Shown here: positions 48,432 through 55,884 of the stretch, in pieces
Numbering within the stretch: the stretch's first letter is position 1
Layout: each line of letters begins with the position of its first letter
Assembly: GCA_029866965.1 (NCBI GenBank)
Contig: CP123444.1
Location: 2,149,501-2,213,500 of the forward strand
DNA: 64,000 bases
Direction: 5' to 3'
Source: Flavobacteriaceae bacterium YJPT1-3
GTDB taxonomy: Bacteria; Bacteroidota; Bacteroidia; Flavobacteriales; Flavobacteriaceae
Notes under the pieces: model-generated
What the model was told of the DNA's origin: nothing
Seen by the model: only the letters and a program-made list of their open reading frames with translations
The model's database searches: none
Program-made: the position numbers and the translations under genes

Positions 48432-49655
48432 ATGGCTTTTCGCTTTAAGAATCTGGGTCCCGGAGTGCTCGTGGCCGCTGCCTTTATCGGCCCGGGTACG
48501 GTTACCGTGTGCACCGTGGCCGGAGTGCGTTTTGGGTACTCCTTATTGTGGGCCCTGGCTATTGCCACCTTAGCCACCGTCCTTTTACAGGAAATGGCCG
48601 CCCGTCTGGGTCTGGTTGCTCAGAAGGGGTTGGCGAAGGCGGTACGGGAGCAGATCCAATCCCGTACTTTTCGGATTCTGGCCGTTGCCCTGATACTCAC
48701 GGCGATCGTGCTGGGTAATGCGGCCTATGAAGCCGGCAATATCAGCGGTGGTATCCTGGGTCTGCAGGCCTTAGATCTAGGCTATCCAATGCAATGGAAT
48801 GACTATACGATCAATCTCTGGCCGTTACTGCTGGGAGGGCTCGCCTTCGTCTTGCTGTGGCAGGGCAGTTACCGACTGCTGGAGCGCTTTCTGGTCGCTC
48901 TCGTCCTCTTGATGAGTGCTTCTTTTATCCTTTCGGCCATCCTGACGGCTCCGGCGCTTTCAATTTTAATCCAAAATCTCTTGGTGCCGACAGCACCGGA
49001 AGACAGCCTCTTAACCATCATCGCCTTGGTAGGCACCACGGTTGTGCCGTATAATCTGTTCTTGCACGCTTCCCTGGTTCAGGAGAAATGGAAAGGAGTC
49101 AAGGAATTAGCTTTCGCGAAAGCGGACACCTACATCGCTGTCATTCTTGGAGGCCTGGTCTCCATGTGCATTCTGATCGCAGCGGCTGCCATTGACCGTA
49201 CGGAAGTACAGAGTGCTTTGGACCTGGCGGAGGCCCTGGTTCCACTGTACGGCACTTATGCTAAATACTGTATTGCCATAGGTCTGTTTGCTGCCGGACT
49301 CACCTCGGCCATCACAGCGCCTCTAGCTGCGGCTTATGTGGCCCAGGGGTGTTTGGGATGGGAACAGGGACTCAAAACGAAAGGGTTTAGAGCCATTTGG
49401 ATGCTCATACTGATCTCCGGTACGCTAGGAGCCGTGAGTGGCATTAAACCCTTATTCATCATTCAAATTGCTCAGGTGGCTAACGGAGTATTGCTTCCTG
49501 TAATCGCCGGCTTCCTGCTGTGGATCGTAAATCGAAAGCAACTGATGGGAAGCTATACCAATGGCTGGCTCGGCAATATACTAGGGATTATTTTGGTTCT
49601 TGCTACGCTGGTCTTGGGGATGCGCAGTATTTTTAAGGTACTTGGAATCTTATGA
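48432..49655 (+). CDS. NRAMP-related transporter without the canonical metal-binding motifs
   Basis: 407 residues, about 11 helices, clear NRAMP fold pattern (GPGVLVAAAFIGPGTVTVCT, LLQEMAARLGLV, VPYNLFLHASLVQEKW). In metal-transporting NRAMPs TM1 carries DPGN and TM6 carries MPH; here these are GPGT (residues 20-23) and VPY (~205-207), so the Asp, Asn and Met ligands are missing. Its stop overlaps the pxpA start (ATGA), making it part of the 5-oxoproline operon. B. subtilis ycsG, an NRAMP-like gene, has the same neighbourhood. A substrate other than divalent metal, perhaps 5-oxoproline, is inferred. A palindrome at 49110 encodes LAFAKAD. Confidence 0.88.
   Translation: MAFRFKNLGPGVLVAAAFIGPGTVTVCTVAGVRFGYSLLWALAIATLATVLLQEMAARLGLVAQKGLAKAVREQIQSRTFRILAVALILTAIVLGNAAYEAGNISGGILGLQALDLGYPMQWNDYTINLWPLLLGGLAFVLLWQGSYRLLERFLVALVLLMSASFILSAILTAPALSILIQNLLVPTAPEDSLLTIIALVGTTVVPYNLFLHASLVQEKWKGVKELAFAKADTYIAVILGGLVSMCILIAAAAIDRTEVQSALDLAEALVPLYGTYAKYCIAIGLFAAGLTSAITAPLAAAYVAQGCLGWEQGLKTKGFRAIWMLILISGTLGAVSGIKPLFIIQIAQVANGVLLPVIAGFLLWIVNRKQLMGSYTNGWLGNILGIILVLATLVLGMRSIFKVLGIL
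49110..49123. repeat. Palindrome GCTTTCGCGAAAGC, perfect
   Basis: In the NRAMP-like gene, read AFAKA. Confidence 0.95.
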
Positions 49656-50392
49656 CGAAAATAAAAAGTATTGATATCAACGCCGATGTAGGCGAGGGCG
49701 TTGGGAATGAAGAGCTTCTTTTTCCCTACCTCAGTTCATGCAATATTGCTTGTGGAGGACATGCCGGGGATGAGCAAAGCATGCGGGCCATGGTGCGCCT
49801 GGCTAAGCAGTATAACCTCAAGATCGGGGCGCATCCCTCTTTTTTGGATCGAAAACACTTTGGTAGAAAGATCATTCTGACTGATGGCCCTGATTTGCGA
49901 GATACGATAACGACTCAGATCACAACGCTACTCGATATTTGCAAAGAGGAGGGGGTAGAACTGCACCACATAAAACCCCATGGAGCGCTCTATAATTATG
50001 CTGCCTTTGATGAATTTGCCGCTCGTCTGGTGATCGAAACGGTGGAAGCGATTGACTCGAATCTCATTTTATATGCACCCGGTCATTCGGATATTGTTCG
50101 GTTGGCCGAAGGTCGATTAAAGACGTTCAAAGAAGTCTTTGCGGAACGGAATTATCGGGATGATTACAGCCTGGTTCCCCGTTCGAAACCGAAGGCGATT
50201 CTGACCGATGAAACGGCTTTAAAAACCCATCTCGAACACCTGCTGTTGAAGCAGCAAATCAAGACCGTCTCCGGGGTATTGTTACCCGTTCAAATGGATA
50301 CGCTTTGTGTTCATGGAGACCATCAGGATGCAGTAGGAGTAGTACGCTTGATTCACGATTTTTTAGCGGAGCATGAGATCAAAATACAATGA
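49652..50392 (+). CDS. pxpA: 5-oxoprolinase subunit A (LamB/YcsF family)
   Basis: 246 residues. DINADVGEGVGNEELLFPYL, CNIACGGHAGDE, IGAHPSFLDRKHFGR and HIKPHGALYN are the family signatures. With PxpB and PxpC it opens 5-oxoproline (pyroglutamate) to glutamate using ATP. The ATG overlaps the stop of the NRAMP-like gene, and pxpB follows after 3 bp. Confidence 0.95.
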   Translation: MTKIKSIDINADVGEGVGNEELLFPYLSSCNIACGGHAGDEQSMRAMVRLAKQYNLKIGAHPSFLDRKHFGRKIILTDGPDLRDTITTQITTLLDICKEEGVELHHIKPHGALYNYAAFDEFAARLVIETVEAIDSNLILYAPGHSDIVRLAEGRLKTFKEVFAERNYRDDYSLVPRSKPKAILTDETALKTHLEHLLLKQQIKTVSGVLLPVQMDTLCVHGDHQDAVGVVRLIHDFLAEHEIKIQ

Positions 50393-50395
50393 GCA

Positions 50396-51130
50396 ATGAG
50401 GGAAGAAATGCCTATCTTTAGTCGGCTCAATGAACACTCTTTATTGCTACAATGGAAGGAAAAAGGCAATCCTATTGATCTCGAAACCTTACTTTTTTAT
50501 AAAACAAAGCTTCAAAATAAAAATACTCAATCAATACTTGAGATTAATAATACATACAACTCGCTATTAATTACTTACGATTGTACAATAGAAAATATTG
50601 ATAGTGCTTTTGAGGCCATTGCTGAGTTGATTAAAGACGAAGAGGCACCTATTCAGAGATCGATCCGACGATTTACCCTACCGGTCTGTTATGCCGCAGA
50701 ATTCGCAATGGATCAGCAGGAAGTATCGGCCTATCTTAAATTGCCTTTTGAGGAGGTGATTTCTCTTCACAGTTCCTTCAATTACCGAATTGATTTTTTA
50801 GGTTTTTTGCCCGGCTTTCCCTACCTCTCCGGACTGCCCTCAGAACTGCATATGCCCCGCAAGAAAAATCCGGTTCAGCAAGTCCCCCAAGGTGCTGTAG
50901 GTTTGGCTGAAACTCAAACCGGGATCTATCCGCAATCCAGTCCGGGTGGCTGGCAAATAATCGGGCAAACTCCGGTCATGATCTTCGACGGTCAGCAGCA
51001 ACCCCCTTCTCCATTTTTACCGGGAGATGAAATCCGGTTTCAAGCGATTGATGAGGATCAGTTCATGCGTTTAAGCGAAAAGGTCAAAAGTGGAATGTAT
51101 ACCTGGCAGGTGGAAACCCTATCTTCATGA
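50396..51130 (+). CDS. pxpB: 5-oxoprolinase subunit B
   Basis: 244 residues. The allophanate-hydrolase-subunit-1 fold is shown by FLGFLPGFPYLSGLP, MPRKKNPVQQVPQGAVGLA and GIYPQSSPGGWQIIGQTP. Either Met1 or Met5 could start translation. The first 200 bp are more A+T-rich than the rest, but the frame is continuous. Its stop overlaps pxpC (ATGA). Confidence 0.93.
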   Translation: MREEMPIFSRLNEHSLLLQWKEKGNPIDLETLLFYKTKLQNKNTQSILEINNTYNSLLITYDCTIENIDSAFEAIAELIKDEEAPIQRSIRRFTLPVCYAAEFAMDQQEVSAYLKLPFEEVISLHSSFNYRIDFLGFLPGFPYLSGLPSELHMPRKKNPVQQVPQGAVGLAETQTGIYPQSSPGGWQIIGQTPVMIFDGQQQPPSPFLPGDEIRFQAIDEDQFMRLSEKVKSGMYTWQVETLSS

Positions 51131-52011
51131 ATCAGGCCTTAGTCATTCAACCAGGATTACTCAGCACCATTCAAGATCAGGGCCGTATGGGATGTCGGCA
51201 TTGGGGCATTCCCCAGAGTGGCGCTATGGATCAACATAGTGCGTTGGTCGCCAACCGGCTTTTAGGAAATAACGAAAGCGACGCGATTTTAGAGATCAGC
51301 TTGATGGGGCCTAAATTGCAATTTGAAGCAAAAACACAAATTGCGGTCGCCGGTGCGGTCTTTGAAATGGAGCTCAATGGTGCACCTATACCCATGCAAC
51401 AAGCAATTACTGTTGAGGCCGGGGATGTATTTCATCTCAAACGTTTAGTTTATGGATGTCGTGCCTATCTCGCAGTTCAGGGTGGATGGCAAACGGAACA
51501 AGTGCTTGACAGTCGGAGTTGGTATCCGGGACTCACTACACACCATCGATTGCGCAAAGGGCAATCTTTGGCTTACCCTGAATTTAAAGAGAAGGTCCCC
51601 GACCCAAGCCAAAATAGTGTAGTTCAATCGCCCAACTGGAGTGAATCACGGCTAGCAGTGTTTGCCGGATCTGAATTCGATCAGTTAAGTTTGGCCAAGC
51701 AGAAGCGATTGTTTGGGCTTCCTTTGCATCTTTCTCCACTCATGAATCGCATGGCCATGCAGCTTGAAGAAACGCTGGAGAACAGGCTCCCCGGCTTAAT
51801 GACCGGTCCGGTGGTTCCGGGTACCGTCCAGCTGACCCCTTCGGGAACCTTAATCGTCCTGATGCGCGATGCTCAGGTGACCGGGGGCTACCCTCGGGTG
51901 CTGCAACTCACAGCCCAGGCCATTGACCTGATGGCTCAGAAGAAGCAAGGTGATCCCGTTCAATTCGTTCGACACCAACGATTTGACGAGGGTATACCCA
52001 GAAGTCTCTAA
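51127..52011 (+). CDS. pxpC: 5-oxoprolinase subunit C (allophanate hydrolase subunit 2 family)
   Basis: 294 residues. LVIQPGLLSTIQDQGRMGCRHWGIPQSGAMD is shortened here to its core motif GIPQSGAMD near the N-terminus, and the C-terminal part has VPGTVQLTPSGTLIVL and DAQVTGGYPRV, all standard in this family. Last gene of the NRAMP-like - pxpA - pxpB - pxpC operon; it ends directly against the convergent muramidase gene. Confidence 0.93.
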   Translation: MNQALVIQPGLLSTIQDQGRMGCRHWGIPQSGAMDQHSALVANRLLGNNESDAILEISLMGPKLQFEAKTQIAVAGAVFEMELNGAPIPMQQAITVEAGDVFHLKRLVYGCRAYLAVQGGWQTEQVLDSRSWYPGLTTHHRLRKGQSLAYPEFKEKVPDPSQNSVVQSPNWSESRLAVFAGSEFDQLSLAKQKRLFGLPLHLSPLMNRMAMQLEETLENRLPGLMTGPVVPGTVQLTPSGTLIVLMRDAQVTGGYPRVLQLTAQAIDLMAQKKQGDPVQFVRHQRFDEGIPRSL

Positions 52012-52833
52012 TCAGGCGTAGCGCTCGTAGGCTTTGGCCAGTTTGCCGTGGTAGTTATGCTTGGCATAGGAAGGACCGTTGTATGCTTTCGCGAAAGCGG
52101 ACCACTGCTTAGTCCTTAACAGTTCAAGAAGATCAAAGGCCTTGAGGTAGCGTCCAAAGGCTTCCAGATGGGCGCGCTCATGGGTGTATTGTTCTGCTAC
52201 AAAGGCATCAATACTGGGGTAGCCCAGCCGCTTCCAATGAAAGCCCATGATCTGGAAACTGCCATAGGAAGCCGATTCATACGCCGCCTCGTGTACTTCG
52301 GGCAGGTCGCTCATGCCTGCGGCTTTGGTCAGGCGAAAGTACTCCTTAGCGCCTCCTTCATAATGCGAGGAGGTCCATTTGGGGTAGAGCACGTCCTCCG
52401 TATGCTTATTGACAAAATCCTGGGGATCCAGCCCTTTGTTTTTCAGTTGACGCCAGAAAACGTGACCTTCAAAAAGAATCTTAGGTCGGCCATCCAGCAG
52501 AAATCCTTTTCCATTACTTTCGACCTGATTGACCGCTTTAACCACGGCCAGCGGCAAATTGTAGTTGGAAGCAAAAGCCTCTAAATCTTCTTCAGCCAGG
52601 AATTTGGTATTGAATTTAGTGACAGCTTCCTGAGCGGCTATCAGTTTGGACCAGGTCTTAGGCCCTACGATACCGTCCACCACCAAACGGTGTTCTTTTT
52701 GAAAAGCTTTTACTGCATTTTCTGTAGCGCGATTAAAATATCCCTGTACAGTGACCTCATAACCCAGATCCTCCAGGATCTCATTTAAAAGGTATACCGA
52801 TTCATCCCGGGAGCGGTAGCGAAGGGTTCTCAT
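52012..52833 (-). CDS. N-acetylmuramidase (endolysin-like) with peptidoglycan-binding domain
   Basis: 273 residues without a signal peptide. An N-terminal PG_binding_1 domain (residues ~8-70, AFQKEHRLVVDGIVGPKTW) is followed by an N-acetylmuramidase domain (DUF3380 type, ~85-270) with the catalytic Glu likely in NQVESNGKGF and the family motif YGSFQIMGFHWK. It would cleave the peptidoglycan glycan strand. Lack of a secretion signal fits release by phage-type machinery. It is the last gene of the sheath operon, 4 bp after the helical protein. A palindrome at 52085 encodes SAFAKAY. Confidence 0.88.
   Translation of the reverse strand: MRTLRYRSRDESVYLLNEILEDLGYEVTVQGYFNRATENAVKAFQKEHRLVVDGIVGPKTWSKLIAAQEAVTKFNTKFLAEEDLEAFASNYNLPLAVVKAVNQVESNGKGFLLDGRPKILFEGHVFWRQLKNKGLDPQDFVNKHTEDVLYPKWTSSHYEGGAKEYFRLTKAAGMSDLPEVHEAAYESASYGSFQIMGFHWKRLGYPSIDAFVAEQYTHERAHLEAFGRYLKAFDLLELLRTKQWSAFAKAYNGPSYAKHNYHGKLAKAYERYA
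52085..52098. repeat. Palindrome GCTTTCGCGAAAGC, perfect
   Basis: In the muramidase gene (minus), read AFAKA. Confidence 0.95.
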
Positions 52834-52837
52834 ACGA

Positions 52838-53161
52838 TCAAATTAAAAAGGATACGGCCTTGCCTACCACCAGCTTGATGGCGGCATTTTTAAAATGCCC
52901 GATCTTTATCTTTGAAACCCCGGCCTTATGCAGGCTGGCCAGTACCAACAAATCCTTTTGACTTTTGAGCAATAGCTCAAACTCTTCTGGCGAAAGCAGT
53001 CCGTCGGCCAGTAATTGGGCCCATCGCTTAAGCTTGTCTTTGGATTGCTCCAAAAAGAGGGTGACCTCGTTTTTGACATCCTCTTTTTCCTGGCTAAAGC
53101 GATCGGCAACCAAAGTCGCCATGTCTTTTTTTAGCTCCTTAAAAAATTTTTCAAAATCCAT
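52838..53161 (-). CDS. Small helical protein of the sheath operon, unknown
   Basis: 107 residues, mostly charged amphipathic helix (MDFEKFFKELKKDMATLVAD; FLEQSKDKLKRWAQLLADGL) and a more hydrophobic C-terminus (KNAAIKLVVGKAVSFLI). No recognised family. The hydrophobic end could insert in a membrane, so a holin-like or anchoring role is conceivable, but this is speculation. It is flanked by gaps of only 12 and 4 bp. Confidence 0.65.
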   Translation of the reverse strand: MDFEKFFKELKKDMATLVADRFSQEKEDVKNEVTLFLEQSKDKLKRWAQLLADGLLSPEEFELLLKSQKDLLVLASLHKAGVSKIKIGHFKNAAIKLVVGKAVSFLI

Positions 53162-53173
53162 GATGTATCCATT

Positions 53174-53620
53174 TTAGCCTGTTATCAGGGCAGTGAGTAT
53201 ATTGGCGGTTTCCTTATCCTTCTTCGTTTCGTAATCCAGCAGTATATCGAATGCCTTTTCGATCTGCGGTTGAAATTCTTCGGTAAAGGTGGGACCCAAG
53301 GTGCCCTGCTCCCTCCAAAGTTTAAGAAAGCCTTGTAAGGCAGATTCGTCGCTTTGCAGGTATTTCCACATTTGTAGGGTGATCGCGTTATTAGACTTGG
53401 CGGTCTCGTAAGACACCATTTTCTCAAGTTGGCTCTGTAGTTCTTCCACGGCCAGCACATGATCATTGTATGCTTGTGTAGACGTAGCCACCAAAGCCGA
53501 AGCTTGCGCTTTGATTGCGAGGGTTTCCGTAAGGGTAAAGTGATCGTAGAGGGAAGTTGCGCAAGAGGCGAGTATTCCTGAGAGCAGAAGACCGAATAAA
53601 AAATGTTGAATTGTTTTCAT
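53174..53620 (-). CDS. Lipoprotein of the sheath operon, unknown
   Basis: 148 residues. Signal peptide with lipobox (LLLSGILASC), then a helical domain (TETLAIKAQASALVATSTQ, EELQSQLEKMVSYETAKS). Its ATG overlaps the sheath stop (ATGA, 53620-53617), so expression is coupled to the sheath. The lipoprotein plus muramidase neighbourhood resembles spanin-containing lysis cassettes, but no spanin family is recognised. Confidence 0.7.
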   Translation of the reverse strand: MKTIQHFLFGLLLSGILASCATSLYDHFTLTETLAIKAQASALVATSTQAYNDHVLAVEELQSQLEKMVSYETAKSNNAITLQMWKYLQSDESALQGFLKLWREQGTLGPTFTEEFQPQIEKAFDILLDYETKKDKETANILTALITG

Positions 53621-55002
53621 GATGTATGCTGTTGTATGAGGTGTTGCTGTATGTGAAATTCGGCTGGTCGAACAAAGGCAAGCCCGTATTGTAAAATCAT
53701 GCGATGATTGTCAATATCCTGTTGGCTCATGGTTTCTCCCAGTCCGATTTTGACGAAAAAAGCCTCCTCCGTTTTGCTTCCTTGTAAAGCCCCCTGTCGC
53801 CATAAGTGGTCAAAGAAATTATGTACACTACCCTCAACCGCTAACCAGGTCGCAGCGGTATTGGGTTCAAAAGCGTAGGCCGTTAAGGCTTGATCGATGG
53901 ACCTTTTGATCATTTGAAGGGTGCGTACCACATTAAGGTATCGTTTTTCGGAATGGTTAGAAGCAAGCGTTTTGGCACCCCAAACGCGATGACCTCTTCC
54001 GGGAAAGGATACCATAGGATTGATGGACATACCCTGGGGATCATTAACCAGACTATGTTGCGCCTGACTATTTAAGGGAATGGCCGGGCGTTGAATACTC
54101 AAGACAGTAACGTTGGCGGGAGCCTTCCATACACCACGCTGTTGATCCACCCGGGCGTATATTCCCAGAGCAGCTCCACTGGGAGCTAATGTGATTCTTT
54201 TTGCCTTGATTTTATGTTGAATTTGTTGCATTTTTGAGGCGTCCGCTACAAGTTGAGCTGTTGTAATCGCCTCTCCGTTTACCAGGATCTCCGGATCGCT
54301 GAAGGGCAGTTGTAGTAGCGCCTGCAACGTCGCAGCGTCCAGGTCTTTGGTATAGTGGCTCCTTAACCAGGGATAGTACGCAGCGCCCAGTTCGCGATGC
54401 TCAGCAGCTAATCCACTACGAAACTTATTGAGCTTGGCCGACCAATTGGTCGAATTGCCTTTAGGAAGATCAAGAACGCCGAACCTTTGATGTTCAGCAC
54501 AATGTCTCAATAGCGTCTCCTGCAATTGCTCCCGTTTGCCTCGGGGAAGATAAACAGCGTCCGCGATGCTGATCAGGCTGATGTCAGCGATAGTTGCACT
54601 CTGCTCCAACAGGTCTCTGTATTTTTGCAGGGTCTCAACCGAGGCATCTGTACATGCCGCTTCAAAATTCCCAATACTCCCTACGTAACAGGCCTGACCC
54701 CCATTGGCAAAGAACATACGGACTTGTTCATACAATTGAGAAACAAGGGTCATTTGGAGATCCTGCAGTTGAGAGGTACTGTCAAACGCAATGCGTTTGA
54801 TCCTATAGGGAAGAGCCGCTCCAAAGTGATGTTCAAAGTCGGATACCGAGACAACCCTGGTCAGGTCTGCATTCCCCGAAAGGCTGCCAATAGAAGTATA
54901 GCCCAAAAATAAAGCTTCCGAAGTGGCTACAGCGGTAATCGGAGGCCGCTGAAAGGGAACTTCCTCCACGTAAACTCCCGGACTTTTATAGTGCTTGGCC
55001 AT
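53617..55002 (-). CDS. Phage tail sheath family protein (contractile-tail sheath), orphan
   Basis: 461 residues. The sheath entry KSPGVYVEEVPFQRPPITAV, and the C-terminal sheath block from ~360 on (NVVRTLQMIKRSIDQALTAY, EPNTAATWLAVEGSVHNFF, LWRQGALQGSKTEEAFFVKI) are characteristic of contractile tails and extracellular injection systems. The middle domain is shorter than in large sheaths. No tube, baseplate, spike, or ClpV-like gene lies nearby, so this sheath cannot form a full injection machine from this locus alone. First gene of a four-gene minus-strand operon. Confidence 0.88.
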   Translation of the reverse strand: MAKHYKSPGVYVEEVPFQRPPITAVATSEALFLGYTSIGSLSGNADLTRVVSVSDFEHHFGAALPYRIKRIAFDSTSQLQDLQMTLVSQLYEQVRMFFANGGQACYVGSIGNFEAACTDASVETLQKYRDLLEQSATIADISLISIADAVYLPRGKREQLQETLLRHCAEHQRFGVLDLPKGNSTNWSAKLNKFRSGLAAEHRELGAAYYPWLRSHYTKDLDAATLQALLQLPFSDPEILVNGEAITTAQLVADASKMQQIQHKIKAKRITLAPSGAALGIYARVDQQRGVWKAPANVTVLSIQRPAIPLNSQAQHSLVNDPQGMSINPMVSFPGRGHRVWGAKTLASNHSEKRYLNVVRTLQMIKRSIDQALTAYAFEPNTAATWLAVEGSVHNFFDHLWRQGALQGSKTEEAFFVKIGLGETMSQQDIDNHRMILQYGLAFVRPAEFHIQQHLIQQHTS

Positions 55003-55176
55003 AGTACCTCTTTCTATAAATATACGTTGATTATCAATAAGTTACACCATGAATAGGCCAATTCGGTGTTTTCCGGAATCGGAAGCAGTTAAAACCCACC
55101 TCTAAATGTCATAGATTTCGTACGGTCTTATGGGGATATTTCCTCAAAAAATTAGCTGTTCATTCACATAAAGTGC

Positions 55177-55184
55177 TATATTTG
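55177..55184 (+). promoter_or_regulatory. Possible -7 element of the response regulator gene
   Basis: TATATTTG, a perfect TAnnTTTG match 44 bp before the ATG at 55228, giving a leader of about 35 nt. The upstream -33 region has CTGTTC rather than TTG. An inverted repeat TTGATTATCAA (55027-55037) lies between the divergent genes, close to the sheath start. Confidence 0.4.
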
Positions 55185-55227
55185 AATCCGATAGCTTGCT
55201 ATTGGCCCCTAAGCTAATCTACTAACC

Positions 55228-55884
55228 ATGCATACCTGTAAGATTGTCATTTGTGATGATCACGTGCTTTTTGCACAATCGCTGGAAGCCCTGGTCAGTA
55301 CCTTTGAGGGCTGTCAGGTGTTATTCCTTGCCAAAAATGGAAAAGACCTGCTTGACCAACTAGATCAAAGCAAGGAGCTTCCTAACACCATACTGCTGGA
55401 TTACAATATGCCGGTCATGGACGGCTACGAAGCTTTACTCAAGATCAGTGAGCGATATCCTACAGTCAAAGTGATCGTTTTGACCATCAATCAGGAAGAA
55501 GAGGTCATCATTAAAATGCTTCGAGCCGGCGCTCGAGGATTTCTATCTAAAGACATACATCCCAAAACATTGAAAAATGCCTTGATGGAGGTGCATGATT
55601 CCGGATATTTTTTTACCGAGCATATTACCGCCACCATGCTTTCAGCGGGCGAGAATAAAGGCTTAAAGATCGATCAGATTCATTTGAGTGAACGGGAATT
55701 AGACTTTTTAAAACTGGCCTGTACGGATAAGACCTATAAAGAAATTGCAGAATTAATGTGTTTGAGTCCGAAGACCATTGACAATTACCGAGATAGTTTG
55801 TTCAAAAAATTAAAAGTGCGCAGTAGAATAGGTCTGGTGCTTTATGCGGTTCGTAATCACATCATAACCGCAGAGACCATTTAA
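55228..55884 (+). CDS. Response regulator transcription factor, NarL/LuxR type
   Basis: 218 residues. Receiver domain 1-125 with acidic pair DD at 10-11, phospho-acceptor Asp58 in LLDYNMP, and Lys in FLSKDIHP. The HTH LuxR-type domain occupies about 150-215 (LSERELDFLKLACTDKTYKEI, LCLSPKTIDNYRDSLFKKL-like). No histidine kinase gene is next to it, so it is an orphan regulator. It is divergent from the sheath operon and may control it; that is inferred from position only. Confidence 0.93.
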   Translation: MHTCKIVICDDHVLFAQSLEALVSTFEGCQVLFLAKNGKDLLDQLDQSKELPNTILLDYNMPVMDGYEALLKISERYPTVKVIVLTINQEEEVIIKMLRAGARGFLSKDIHPKTLKNALMEVHDSGYFFTEHITATMLSAGENKGLKIDQIHLSERELDFLKLACTDKTYKEIAELMCLSPKTIDNYRDSLFKKLKVRSRIGLVLYAVRNHIITAETI

